DNA of 64,000 bases from an uncultured Prevotellaceae bacterium (GTDB lineage: Bacteria > Bacteroidota > Bacteroidia > Bacteroidales > Muribaculaceae): positions 49,165 through 113,164 of the forward strand of contig CAMHNO010000005.1 of the NCBI GenBank assembly GCA_946186575.1. The letters run 5' to 3'. A model generated the notes under the pieces. It searched no databases. It was given only the letters and a program-made list of their open reading frames with translations, and was not told where the DNA came from. The position numbers were made by a program, and so were the translations under genes. Of the stretch, positions 43,036 through 51,726 are shown one piece after another (positions within the stretch are counted from its first letter, which is position 1; each line of letters starts with the position of its first letter).

Positions 43036-43373
43036 TTTGATGTCTCCTCGTCAAGGTCAAATCCCAGCTCAAGCTTGGCCTCATCGCTCATCATCCTCAC
43101 GTCCCACTCGGGCTCATAAACGAGGTTGACTGTACACCCCACAATGCCATCAATGCTCTCCACCTTCTGGCGCACGTCCTCAAAGATGAAGTCGGCCATA
43201 GGGCAATTAGGAGCTGTAAGTGTCATGTCGATTGTCACATTGCCATCGTCTTGAAGGTCAATTTTGTACACAAGTCCCAAGCTGTAAACATCAACCGGTA
43301 TTTCGGGGTCAAACACAGTCTTGAGCATAGTGATGATTTGCTCCTCGAGCTTTAGTCTCTTTTCTTGATCCAT
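43032..43373 (-). CDS. DUF59 / MIP18-family metal-sulfur cluster assembly factor
   Basis: 113 aa. VKTVFDPEIPVDVYSLGLVY, then MTLTAPNCPMADFI with the conserved cysteine, and VESIDGIVGCTVNLVYEPEWD are the SufT/PaaD-type DUF59 pattern. Such proteins help deliver Fe-S clusters to target enzymes. Coupled to lpxH by a 4-nt overlap; this pairing reflects a shared operon more than a shared pathway. A minus-strand -7 element lies at 43398-43405. Confidence 0.9.
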   Translation of the reverse strand: MDQEKRLKLEEQIITMLKTVFDPEIPVDVYSLGLVYKIDLQDDGNVTIDMTLTAPNCPMADFIFEDVRQKVESIDGIVGCTVNLVYEPEWDVRMMSDEAKLELGFDLDEETSK

Positions 43374-43397
43374 TATCGTCTTTTTATGTTACGGCTG

Positions 43398-43405
43398 CAA
43401 AAATA
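43398..43405 (-). promoter_or_regulatory. -7 element (TATTTTTG) of the DUF59-lpxH operon
   Basis: Perfect TAnnTTTG on the minus strand 25 nt before the DUF59 start. Confidence 0.5.
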
Positions 43406-43431
43406 GTAAAAAAAATAATAACTCAGCCCAT

Positions 43432-44130
43432 TTACAGCAGTTCTTTTATCTCACCCAGGCAGCTCACAGTGTGGTGTGCTTCGGGGCAGGGCATGCCATT
43501 CAAGTTTAAGTAGATGGCACGCCACCCGGCAGCAAGGGCACCGGCTATGTCGGTCTGAGGGTCATCGCCTATCATCACCGTCGACTCGGCACGGCAACCA
43601 GTCACCTGCTCAGCATAGCGATAGATGCCTGCACGTGGCTTGGTCACTCCACAATCTTCGCTCAAAATTGTGTGGCTGATGTAGCGGTTCATGCCTCCAT
43701 GAGCAAGCTTGCGCTCCTGAACGCCCTTGAAGCCATTGCTCAAAGTGTTCACCTGATATCCCTTGGAGCAAAGATACTGCAACAGCTCCACCGCACCCGG
43801 CACAAGCTCATCATGCATGACAAGGCGTTCCAAGTAGGTTGAGTTCATCTTTGTGGCAAGAGTCGCGCTATCGCCGCAGTGACCACACTCACGCAACGCC
43901 AGCTCAAATCGCCGAACCATTAGTCGCTCTTTCTCAACCTGACCCTGATTATAGAGTTGCCACAGGAGCTGGTTGTGGCGCTCGTAGCTCTCATGAAACA
44001 TGTCGTAGCGGTTGCACCACTGCTGGCATCGAAAAATGCCGAACGTCTCCTCAAGCGCCAAATCGCTGTTGCGTGCAAAATGCCACAATGTGTTGTCGAT
44101 GTCAATGAACACTGTCTTTATGCCAATCAT
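43432..44130 (-). CDS. YjjG-type HAD nucleotidase
   Basis: 232 aa. HAD motifs intact: VFIDIDNTLWHF (DxD), LSNGFKG (motif II), TKPRAGIYRY (lysine of motif III), MIGDDPQTDIAGA (motif IV). The family includes YjjG, which dephosphorylates (non-canonical) pyrimidine nucleoside monophosphates. The cap domain is helical and about 70 residues. Contrast with the HAD protein at 31120, whose DxD is broken. Preceded by a minus-strand -7 element at 44213-44220. Confidence 0.88.
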   Translation of the reverse strand: MIGIKTVFIDIDNTLWHFARNSDLALEETFGIFRCQQWCNRYDMFHESYERHNQLLWQLYNQGQVEKERLMVRRFELALRECGHCGDSATLATKMNSTYLERLVMHDELVPGAVELLQYLCSKGYQVNTLSNGFKGVQERKLAHGGMNRYISHTILSEDCGVTKPRAGIYRYAEQVTGCRAESTVMIGDDPQTDIAGALAAGWRAIYLNLNGMPCPEAHHTVSCLGEIKELL

Positions 44131-44550
44131 AATGGATGATGTAATATAATATTGTAAATATTTGTCTCTTGAAGATTGAGTGAAGCACGGCGTACTGCGA
44201 GATTTAGTGCAGCAAAGGTAATAAAAACACCTTATCCAAGCAAGTTTATATCAAGCCACAAGTTAATTGATTTCGACCATTACCATCGCATATTTAGCCT
44301 TGCGAGTGGTAATAATGAGGGTAAAAAACTTGAAAATGAGAAAAAAAACATAAAAACTTGACAAAAAATTGCTTAACATGAGTGCTATTTAAAAAAAAAG
44401 TGCGATATTTGCACTTGCAAAAAAAACGGGGTACCATAATTTCACTCTCATTAAGGGTGTTTTTGTGCTGATAATCAAGCAACCAGGCCTCATTTTTTTT
44501 ACAACTTTGAGTAAGTGATATATTTTAAACAACTATAAAAAATTACTAAA
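44131..44550. other. Intergenic region between HAD gene and HU gene
   Basis: 420 bp, A+T-rich. It holds the divergent promoters, including a minus-strand -7 element TACCTTTG at 44213-44220 for the HAD gene. No good TAnnTTTG is seen for HU, although ACAACTTTG at about 44501-44509 is close. No other feature recognised. Confidence 0.5.
44213..44220 (-). promoter_or_regulatory. -7 element (TACCTTTG) of the HAD nucleotidase gene
   Basis: Perfect TAnnTTTG on the minus strand about 82 nt before the start codon. Confidence 0.45.
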
Positions 44551-44826
44551 ATGACTAAAGCAGATATCGTAAGCGAAATCGCTAAATCAACAGGCATCGA
44601 CAAGGCCTCAGTTTTGGAGACTATTGAGAAATTCATGGAAACCGTTAAAGATTCGCTCGCCGAGGGCGAAAACGTTTATCTCAGAGGTTTTGGTAGCTTT
44701 ATCGTTAAGACTCGTTCGCAGAAGACTGCACGCAACATCTCTAAGAATACTGCCATCATCATTCCTGAGCACAAAATACCAGCTTTCAAGCCAGCTAAGG
44801 TCTTCATGGAGCAAGTAAAGAAATAA
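44551..44826 (+). CDS. HU-family DNA-binding protein
   Basis: 91 aa, canonical HU/IHF size. MTKADIVSEIAKSTGIDK helical body, GENVYLRGFGSFIVKTRSQKTARN beta-arm region with conserved RGFGSF, and a PAFKPAKVF end. Histone-like DNA bending dimer. Lies 57 nt before a 30-aa basic peptide gene and then rng, an order I recall from other Bacteroidota. Confidence 0.97.
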   Translation: MTKADIVSEIAKSTGIDKASVLETIEKFMETVKDSLAEGENVYLRGFGSFIVKTRSQKTARNISKNTAIIIPEHKIPAFKPAKVFMEQVKK

Positions 44827-44883
44827 AACAAGAGTTTGTAAATATCACAATCTTTGATTATAAATTTTTAAATTTTAACTACA

Positions 44884-44976
44884 ATGCCAAGCGGTAAAAA
44901 AAGAAAAGGCCACAAAATGGCTACGCACAAGCGCAAAAAAAGACTTAGAAAGAATCGTCACAAGAACAAGAAGTGA
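44884..44976 (+). CDS. 30-aa highly basic conserved peptide
   Basis: Too short for normal gene finding. ATG 44884, TGA 44974-44976. The product begins MPSGKKRKGHKMATHKRKK and ends RKNRHKNKK, with about 60% K/R/H. Similar K/R-rich micro-ORFs lie between HU and rng in other Bacteroidota as I recall, and are compatible with a tiny ribosomal or RNA-binding protein. An A-rich leader with a plausible ribosome-binding zone precedes it. Function is inferred from composition and place only. Confidence 0.7.
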   Translation: MPSGKKRKGHKMATHKRKKRLRKNRHKNKK

Positions 44977-44989
44977 TCTTTCTGATTGA

Positions 44990-45091
44990 GTCTAAAGGTG
45001 AAGGACAAACCAATGTGCAATGAAGCCTCGCCAGCTGTGTAGCTATGCATCGGGTAGGTCGATTTCATTGGTTTGTTCTTTGCATTTAGAC
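44990..45091 (+). promoter_or_regulatory. Long leader hairpin upstream of rng
   Basis: Arms 44990-45015 and 45066-45091: of 26 positions, 22 are Watson-Crick, 3 G-U and 1 mismatched, with a 50-nt loop that contains a small AGCT-type stem. No U tract follows, so it is not an obvious terminator. It lies in the transcript between the basic peptide and rng, a suitable place for RNase-dependent control. Confidence 0.75.
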
Positions 45092-45259
45092 TGATGAACA
45101 AGTTGCAAGCAACTCACACTTGATCATCACGGGCCCACTCGCCTCACAGAAGATTCACAAGAGCAACACATTATATAATATAACATCATAATGTGGTTGA
45201 CCTCAGCAACGAATCTTTTCTTGAAGGAGAGTGTTTTCATTAAACAACACTATTTCACA

Positions 45260-46897
45260 ATGAGAAGTGAACTGATAGTTGACGTCAAGCCCACCAGCAT
45301 CAGCACTGCCTTGCTCGAAGACGGCAGACTGATGTCGTTGCAAAAGGAGCCGAGAGACGCTTCTTATGCTGTGGGCAACCTCTATTTTGCCAAGGTTAAG
45401 AAGCTCATGCCTGGACTCAACGCTGCGTTTGTCAACGTAGGATATGGGAAAGAGGCATTTCTTCACTACCTTGATTTAGGCTCTCAGTTTGCAAGCTATT
45501 CCGATTTCATCAAGCAAGTGCGACAATCGGGAGGGAAGCGACAAATCAATCTCTCGAAGATTAAGCTCAAACCCGACATCGACAAGCATGGCTCGGTTAC
45601 CGACGTGCTCGAGGCTGGACAAGAACTGATTGTTCAAATCTCCAAAGAGCCCATCTCGACCAAGGGACCAAGATTGACCACCGAAATCACATTCACAGGA
45701 CGATTCCTCGTCTTAATTCCGTTTAACAACAAGATTTTGGTGTCGCAGAAGATTAAAGACCGAGCCGAGAAAATGAGGCTTAGAAGACTCATCGAGAGCA
45801 TCAAGCCAAAAAACTTTGGAGTCATAGTCAGGACCTCGGCCGAAAACAAGCGCGCAGCCGAACTGAATAGCGAGCTAAAAGTACTGCTCAAGTGCTGGGA
45901 CGAAAGTGTTGCCAAAATCAACTACAGCGAGCCCCCTTCACTCATCTATGAGGAAGAAAGCAGAGCTGTGAGCTTGATAAGAGACATCTTCAACCCCGAC
46001 TTTGAGAGCATAAATGTGAATGACGCCGAAATCTTTGAGCAAATTCACAACTACGTGAGCCTAATAGCACCCGAGCGAGGCGACATTGTAAAAATCTACA
46101 CCGACGACCAACCCATCTTCGACAGGTTCAACGTCACAAGACAGATGAAGTCGTCGTTCGGAAAAACGGTATCGTTCCGTTCGGGAGCATACATAATTAT
46201 TGAAAGCACCGAGGCGCTGCATGTCATTGACGTGAACTCGGGTAACAGGTCAAGAAAAACCACCGACCAGGAGAGCAACGCGCTCGACGTGAACCTGCTC
46301 GCTGCCGACGAAATAGCACGACAGCTCAGGCTACGCGACATGGGAGGCATCATTGTCATCGACTTCATCGACATGGCCAAGAGCGACCACCGACAAGCGC
46401 TCTACGATCACATGAAAGAAGTCATGCAAAACGACCGAGCACGGCACAACATCCTGCCACTGAGCAAGTTTGGGCTGATGCAGATAACTCGCCAGCGCGT
46501 GCGACCCGCACTCGACATCGTCACCAGCGAAACATGCCCCTCTTGTGGAGGTAAGGGGGAAGTGATGCCTTCGCTGCTTTTCACCGACCTTCTCAAGGAC
46601 AAGATTCACTACCTTGTGAACGACCTTGGAGTGAAAGGGTTTATTATGTATGTCCATCCATTTGTCGATGCCTATCTCAAAAAAGGACTGATTAGCATCT
46701 ACCTGAAATGGAGACGGGAGTTTGGAAGACTTTTCAAAATCATGCCCGATCAGGACCTTGCCTACCTGCAATACAGGGTCATCGACAAGAACAAGCAGGA
46801 AATTGACCTTAGCGAAGAGAAAGACACAAGCAGCTCCTCAAGCAAGAAGGAAAACCGCATGAGGAAACAAAAAGAACAAGACAACGAGAGCGAATGA
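45260..46897 (+). CDS. rng: Ribonuclease G/E family endoribonuclease
   Basis: 545 aa from ATG 45260. N-terminal S1 domain with insertion (about 10-120: VGNLYFAKVKKLMPGLNAAFVNVG), then the 5'-sensor/RNase-H-like region. Catalytic aspartates in LHVIDVNSG and IIVIDFIDM; zinc-link cysteines in CPSCGGKG. The C-terminus is short and K/E/S-rich, without the RNase E degradosome scaffold. It matures rRNA and degrades mRNA. An upstream frame from 45191 is not conserved. The preceding hairpin suggests autoregulation. Confidence 0.95.
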   Translation: MRSELIVDVKPTSISTALLEDGRLMSLQKEPRDASYAVGNLYFAKVKKLMPGLNAAFVNVGYGKEAFLHYLDLGSQFASYSDFIKQVRQSGGKRQINLSKIKLKPDIDKHGSVTDVLEAGQELIVQISKEPISTKGPRLTTEITFTGRFLVLIPFNNKILVSQKIKDRAEKMRLRRLIESIKPKNFGVIVRTSAENKRAAELNSELKVLLKCWDESVAKINYSEPPSLIYEEESRAVSLIRDIFNPDFESINVNDAEIFEQIHNYVSLIAPERGDIVKIYTDDQPIFDRFNVTRQMKSSFGKTVSFRSGAYIIIESTEALHVIDVNSGNRSRKTTDQESNALDVNLLAADEIARQLRLRDMGGIIVIDFIDMAKSDHRQALYDHMKEVMQNDRARHNILPLSKFGLMQITRQRVRPALDIVTSETCPSCGGKGEVMPSLLFTDLLKDKIHYLVNDLGVKGFIMYVHPFVDAYLKKGLISIYLKWRREFGRLFKIMPDQDLAYLQYRVIDKNKQEIDLSEEKDTSSSSSKKENRMRKQKEQDNESE

Positions 46898-46957
46898 CTC
46901 ACACTCACTCTCGGGAGGGATAAAAACTCAATCCCCCTCTGACTAAAACCTATCTTT

Positions 46958-46999
46958 CATCCCTGCCGCAACTTTATCACAGTCGGCAGGGATGTTTTT
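46958..46999 (+). terminator. Intrinsic terminator of rng
   Basis: Perfect 11-bp stem (CATCCCTGCCG at 46958-46968 with 46984-46994) followed by TTTTTC. Confidence 0.88.
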
Positions 47000-47231
47000 C
47001 TTATTTCACCTCAGGCATCTGTTTTTTACGGTGCCAATGTCAAAACAAGGCACGACGCTCATTCTTCAATCATATCACTGAAATTGTTTTTCAGACTCCG
47101 CCCTGTTAAAAAACGTAATTTTGTGTTTCTAAGTTACTTACATTAAGCCTCGTTAAGTTATTTTTGCACAAAAAACGGTTCTTTGTTAGCAAAATCTTCA
47201 TGTTTTGCTTTTCTATTTGGTAAATAATTAC

Positions 47232-47239
47232 TTACTTTG
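47232..47239 (+). promoter_or_regulatory. -7-like element (TTACTTTG) of acpP-fabF
   Basis: One mismatch from TAnnTTTG, about 52 nt before acpP. The same TTACTTTG form occurs before lysO at about 24178, so it may be a tolerated variant. Confidence 0.4.
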
Positions 47240-47290
47240 CACCGCAAAAAACGAACGTATAATATTTAACAATTTAAATTTCATAGTATT

Positions 47291-47536
47291 ATGTCAGAAA
47301 TTCAAGAAAGAGTAGCAGCGATTATCGTTGACAAGTTAGGTGTTAGTGAGTCACAAATTACTCCCGAGGCAACTTTTGCTCAGGATTTGGGAGCCGACAG
47401 CCTCGACACCGTTGAGCTCATCATGGAGCTTGAGAAGGAATTCAACATTACTATTCCCGATGCCGAGACCGAGAAGATTCAAACAGTGGGCGACGCTGTT
47501 TCTTTCATCGAGGCTGCTAAAGCTGCTGAAAAATAA
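47291..47536 (+). CDS. acpP: Acyl carrier protein
   Basis: 81 aa, acidic four-helix protein. Phosphopantetheine attachment serine in [15 protein letters not shown]. It carries acyl chains in type II fatty acid synthesis. fabF follows 48 nt later, the standard acpP-fabF-rnc order. Certain. Confidence 0.98.
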   Translation: MSEIQERVAAIIVDKLGVSESQITPEATFAQDLGADSLDTVELIMELEKEFNITIPDAETEKIQTVGDAVSFIEAAKAAEK

Positions 47537-47584
47537 AAATTAAAACAGCATTTGTTTTAATACATTCTTTTTTTAATTTTAATT

Positions 47585-48844
47585 ATGGAATTAAAGAGAG
47601 TTGTGGTAACAGGTCTTGGTGCCATCACTCCTCTGGGAAATGACGTTGAGTCCACTTGGAACAACGCCGTCAATGGAGTGAGCGGAGCAGGACCTATTAC
47701 TCATTTTGATGCCTCATTGTTCAAGACGCAATTCGCCTGCGAGGTCAAGGACTTCAAAGTCGAGGACTACTTGGACCGTCGTGAAGCAAGACGCATGGAC
47801 CTCTACTGCCACTACGCAATGGCCAGTGCAACCCAGGCCCTCAACGACTCAAAGCTGCTCGACGACGAAAACGTAGACCGCAACGAGATAGGAGTGATTT
47901 ACGGCTCGGGCATTGGAGGACTTCACACTTTTGAAAACGAAGCAGGCTACTATGCCAAAAACGAAGACAAGGGCCCAAAGTACAACCCATTCTTCATCCC
48001 CATGATGATTGCCGACATTGCCGCCGGACACATCTCCATTAAGTGGGGGCTGCGCGGCCCCAACTATGGTGTGGTTTCGGCTTGCGCAACTTCGACCAAC
48101 GCCATGATCGATGCCTTCAACTATGTGCGCCTGGGCAAGGCCACGGCTATCGTCACTGGCGGATCGGAGGCGGCCATCTTCCCAGCAGGCGTGGGCGGCT
48201 TTAACTCTATGAAAGCCATCTCCACCCGCAACGAAAGCCCCGAAACCGCATCGCGCCCCTTCAGTGGCTCGCGCGACGGCTTTGTCATGGGCGAGGGCGG
48301 TGTGACTCTCATCTTTGAGGAACTTGAGCACGCCTTAGCACGTGGTGCTAAGATCTATGCCGAGGTGATTGGCGGCGGCATGAGTGCCGACGCATTCCAC
48401 ATCACCGCAAGCCACCCCGAAGGACTGGGTGCTTCGCTGGTAATGAAGCGCGCGCTCGACGATGCTGGCATCACACCAGCCGATGTCGACTACATCAACG
48501 TTCACGGCACTTCCACGCCAGTGGGAGATCTGAGCGAGGCTCAAGCAATAAAGGAAGTCTTTGGCGACCACGCGTTTGAGCTTAACATCAGCTCCACCAA
48601 GTCAATGACTGGGCACATGCTCGGCGCCACAGGAGCTATGGAAGCGCTCTTCTGCATCAAGGCCTGCCAGGACAGCATTGTTCCACCCACCATCAACCAC
48701 GAGGATGGAGACAACGACCCCGAGATTGATTACAATCTCAACTTCACCTTCAACAAGGCTCAGCGACGTGAGGTGAAAGTGGCTCTGTCCAACACCTTTG
48801 GGTTTGGCGGACACAATGCCAGCCTTATTGTAAAGAAGTATTGA
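47585..48844 (+). CDS. fabF: 3-oxoacyl-ACP synthase II FabF
   Basis: 419 aa, typical. Catalytic cysteine in VVSACATSTNAM, the two histidines in NVHGTSTPVGD and SMTGHMLGATGAME, and FGFGGHN near the end. Condenses malonyl-ACP with growing acyl-ACP in fatty acid elongation. Operon with acpP; a terminator at 48844-48886 separates it partly from rnc. Confidence 0.98.
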   Translation: MELKRVVVTGLGAITPLGNDVESTWNNAVNGVSGAGPITHFDASLFKTQFACEVKDFKVEDYLDRREARRMDLYCHYAMASATQALNDSKLLDDENVDRNEIGVIYGSGIGGLHTFENEAGYYAKNEDKGPKYNPFFIPMMIADIAAGHISIKWGLRGPNYGVVSACATSTNAMIDAFNYVRLGKATAIVTGGSEAAIFPAGVGGFNSMKAISTRNESPETASRPFSGSRDGFVMGEGGVTLIFEELEHALARGAKIYAEVIGGGMSADAFHITASHPEGLGASLVMKRALDDAGITPADVDYINVHGTSTPVGDLSEAQAIKEVFGDHAFELNISSTKSMTGHMLGATGAMEALFCIKACQDSIVPPTINHEDGDNDPEIDYNLNFTFNKAQRREVKVALSNTFGFGGHNASLIVKKY

Positions 48845-48886
48845 GAGACCCACACCGCTCGCCACTGAGTAGTGCAGTCTCTTTTT
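48844..48886 (+). terminator. Terminator after fabF
   Basis: AGAGAC (48844-48849) pairs with GTCTCT (48877-48882), with an inner CACT/AGTG stem, followed by five T. It overlaps the last base of the fabF stop codon. Moderate strength. Confidence 0.6.
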
Positions 48887-49001
48887 GAAATAACGTTAAA
48901 CTATTTTTGATTGAGTGGCAAGGACAGCACAATTGCTCGCCATCAAGCCCACAGACAGGTATGGGGAGACTTGCCACACAACCGCTTGACTCCACAACAC
49001 C

Positions 49002-49772
49002 TTGTTTAACCGATTCATATCAGTCATAAAGTTCCTTTTCGCCAAGGAAAAGGAACTTTATGTTTTTATTCATGGCATAACAGGGTTTTATCCTCTCAAC
49101 ATCGAGTACTACAAGTTAGCTCTCGTTCACAGGTCAATGCCAGTGAAAACTCAAGACGGACGTTGGGCCAACAATGAGCGGCTCGAATATCTGGGCGATG
49201 CCATACTCGACGCCGTGGTCGGAGCCTATCTCTACAACCACTACCCCACCAAGCACGAGGGATTTCTAACAAGCACAAGGGCGAAAATCGTTCAGCGCGA
49301 CAGCCTCAACAGACTGGGCAAAGCTTTCCGGCTTGAGTCGCACGTGAGAGCGTCGACCCACTCATCGAGCCACAACTCCTACATTGGCGGCAACGCGCTC
49401 GAGGCGCTTGTGGGTGCCATCTACCTCGACCGCGGCTATGAGGCATGCAAACAGTTCATTGAGCACAAAATCATTGAGCAGCACCTCAACCTCAAAGAAC
49501 TGGTGAAGACCGAGAGGAACTATAAGTCGCGGCTCATTGAGTGGACACAGAAATATCGAGTCTCAATCGAGTTCCAACTTGTCGACACCATGACCGACGC
49601 TCAAGGCAGTCCAGTGTTTAAGACAGCCGTGCTACTCGGCGGCATTTTTGCAGCCCATGGCACTGGCTACAGCAAGAAAGAGTCGCACCAAGCGGCGAGC
49701 AAGAAATCCTACGAGCGGCTCAAGAGCAATAAGATCTTTAGAGAACAAGTTCTCTCAACCGCCTCCTCTTAA
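49002..49772 (+). CDS. rnc: Ribonuclease III, TTG start
   Basis: 256 aa. RNase III signature NERLEYLGDAILDAVVG with catalytic acidic residues, GNALEALVGAIYLDRGY as the second catalytic site, and a C-terminal dsRNA-binding domain (about 175-250). An in-frame stop lies at 48987-48989 and the first ATG comes after the conserved FYPLNIEYYKLALVHRS segment, so TTG 49002 is the only sensible start. A perfect 15-bp hairpin lies in codons 9-20. It processes rRNA and structured mRNAs; autoregulation through this hairpin is possible. Confidence 0.93.
   Translation: MFNRFISVIKFLFAKEKELYVFIHGITGFYPLNIEYYKLALVHRSMPVKTQDGRWANNERLEYLGDAILDAVVGAYLYNHYPTKHEGFLTSTRAKIVQRDSLNRLGKAFRLESHVRASTHSSSHNSYIGGNALEALVGAIYLDRGYEACKQFIEHKIIEQHLNLKELVKTERNYKSRLIEWTQKYRVSIEFQLVDTMTDAQGSPVFKTAVLLGGIFAAHGTGYSKKESHQAASKKSYERLKSNKIFREQVLSTASS
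49026..49061 (+). promoter_or_regulatory. Perfect 15-bp hairpin inside the rnc coding start
   Basis: Arms 49026-49040 and 49047-49061, 6-nt loop, followed by TGTTTTTATT. It lies 24 nt after the TTG start codon, within coding sequence. It could be an RNase III target, a translation block, or an intrinsic attenuator. Confidence 0.75.
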
Positions 49773-50289
49773 TCTATCACACACCACAGCCATCTCCTCG
49801 CCATCGCGGCACACACTAAGTGCTGCGAGCACACGCTCCTCACCTGAAATCCATCTTAACGCAAAAACGCATAGGCAAAAAGTCGGTCATTCTGGTACTT
49901 TTTTCCACATAAAATAGTCGGTTTGTAGTAACTGACTCTTTATTCGTTTGTTTTTAGTAAACCTTTAATTTGCGAGCACGTCTAAACGATAAACTTTAAA
50001 GTGGTAAATTCATACGGCAAGCAAGAGCCGAAAATGACAAAAAATCGTGTTTTGACGTCAGAAAAAATGTGAGGTAGCGTTTTGTTTCATTAACTATAAA
50101 ATACTGTTGCTATGTGAAAATTAAGTTAATTTTGTAATACTGCTGCATCGTTGTGCATATTTAACTAATAAAGTTCACAAATAATTTTTGCAGTAAGGAA
50201 AAAGGTAGTACTTTTACACACTTTTTTCGCACAATACATTTTTAAAGAGAATTTTAACAACACATTAAGATAACATTAATTAATTGACT
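49773..50289. other. Intergenic leader region upstream of ino1
   Basis: 517 bp, increasingly A+T-rich toward the gene. The only recognised element is the promoter TTG-N17-TAATTTTG at 50107-50134, leaving a leader of about 145 nt. No gene seen. Confidence 0.5.
50107..50134 (+). promoter_or_regulatory. Promoter TTG-N17-TAATTTTG of ino1
   Basis: -33-like TTG at 50107-50109 and -7 TAATTTTG at 50127-50134; spacing two nt shorter than ideal. Confidence 0.5.
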
Positions 50290-51597
50290 ATGAGTAATCC
50301 AAATGTAAAACCTGCTACCGGCAAATTAGGTATCATGGTAGTTGGTCTGGGTGCAGTGAGCACCACTTTCATGACAGGTGTCATGATGACACGCAAGGGT
50401 CTGGCTAAGCCTATTGGCTCAATGACTCAGTACGACAAAATCCGTGTAGGACGTGGCGAGAACAAGAAATACTTGCATTACAACGAAATCGCCCCTATCG
50501 CTAAGCTCGACGACATCGTTTTTGCTGCTTGGGACGTATATCCAGTCAACGCCTATGAGAGCGCCATCAACGCCGAGGTTCTCAAAGAGAAGGACATTGA
50601 GCCTGTAAAGGACGAGCTCATGAAGATCAAGCCACTCAAGGCCGCATTCGACAAGAACTATGCAAAGCGCCTCGACGGCGACAACGTGAAGCAGTGCAAA
50701 GACCGCTGGGACATGATGGAGCAAGTGCGCGAGGACATTCGCAACTTCAAGAAGGAAACTGGTGTCGACCGCGTGGTAGTGCTCTGGGCAGCATCGACCG
50801 AGATCTATGTCGCTCCCGACAAGAACGTACATTATACTATTGAGCAACTCGAGGCTGCAATGAAGGCTAACGATGTTGACCACATCGCCCCCTCTATGTG
50901 CTACGCCTATGCAGCACTCAAGGAAGGATGCCCATTCATCATGGGTGCACCAAATACCACAGTCGACATTCCTGCCATGTGGCAACTTAGCGAGGAGACC
51001 AAGGTGCCCATCGCCGGCAAGGACTTCAAGACAGGACAAACTCTGGTTAAGAGTGGCTTCGCACCAATCATTGGCACTCGCATGCTCGGTCTGAGCGGAT
51101 GGTTCTCGACCAACATCCTGGGCAACCGCGACGGTCTCGTGCTCGACGAGCCAGCAAACTTCCGCACCAAGGAGGTGAGCAAGCTCTCTACCCTCGAGTC
51201 TATTCTCGTAGCCGAGGAGCAGCCCGACCTCTATACCGACTACTTCCACAAGGTGCGCATCAACTACTATCCTCCACGCAACGACAACAAGGAAGGATGG
51301 GACAACATCGACATATTCGGATGGATGGGATATCCCATGCAGATTAAGATCAACTTCCTCTGCCGTGACTCTATCCTCGCAGCACCCCTCTGCCTCGACC
51401 TGTGCTTGCTCATGGACCTCGCTCACCGCGCAGGTTGCTATGGCACTCAACGCTTCCTGAGCTTCTTCCTCAAGAGCCCAATGCACGACTACACTAAGGA
51501 CGAAGTTCCCGTCAATGACCTCTTCAAGCAGTATGTGATGCTCAAGAACTTCATCCGCGAGGCAGGTGGTTATGAGGCTGATCAGGAAATCGACTAA
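50290..51597 (+). CDS. ino1: Myo-inositol-1-phosphate synthase
   Basis: 435 aa from ATG 50290. NAD-dependent isomerisation of glucose-6-phosphate to inositol-3-phosphate (1L numbering). Rossmann start IMVVGLGAVSTTFMTG; family motifs CPFIMGAPNTTVDIPA, KVPIAGKDFKTGQT with the catalytic lysines, LGLSGWFSTNILGNRDG and FLCRDSILAAPLCLDL. Monocistronic with own promoter and terminator. In other gut Bacteroides such a gene sits in an inositol-lipid cluster; here it is about 19 kb from the candidate lipid cassette at 28.4-31.8 kb. Confidence 0.95.
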   Translation: MSNPNVKPATGKLGIMVVGLGAVSTTFMTGVMMTRKGLAKPIGSMTQYDKIRVGRGENKKYLHYNEIAPIAKLDDIVFAAWDVYPVNAYESAINAEVLKEKDIEPVKDELMKIKPLKAAFDKNYAKRLDGDNVKQCKDRWDMMEQVREDIRNFKKETGVDRVVVLWAASTEIYVAPDKNVHYTIEQLEAAMKANDVDHIAPSMCYAYAALKEGCPFIMGAPNTTVDIPAMWQLSEETKVPIAGKDFKTGQTLVKSGFAPIIGTRMLGLSGWFSTNILGNRDGLVLDEPANFRTKEVSKLSTLESILVAEEQPDLYTDYFHKVRINYYPPRNDNKEGWDNIDIFGWMGYPMQIKINFLCRDSILAAPLCLDLCLLMDLAHRAGCYGTQRFLSFFLKSPMHDYTKDEVPVNDLFKQYVMLKNFIREAGGYEADQEID

Positions 51598-51655
51598 GCC
51601 GAGACTTCGAGCACAACTCTAAACTAACTTCTACTCAACATAGAATCAGCTTTCA

Positions 51656-51699
51656 GTGAGCCTCACACTCCACAACAGAAAGGGTGCGAGGCTCACTTT
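51656..51699 (+). terminator. Terminator after ino1
   Basis: 15-position stem (51656-51670 with 51682-51696; central 1-2 mismatches) followed by TTTA. Confidence 0.65.
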
Positions 51700-51726
51700 A
51701 ACAATACAGCACCCCCCACTTAGAAC

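Larger units (their letters stand above)
46898..47290. other. Intergenic region between rng and acpP
   Basis: 393 bp. It holds the rng terminator (46958-46999), a -7 element TAATTTTG at 47116-47123 and a near-consensus TTACTTTG at 47232-47239 before acpP, so two start sites are possible. No other feature seen. Confidence 0.5.
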
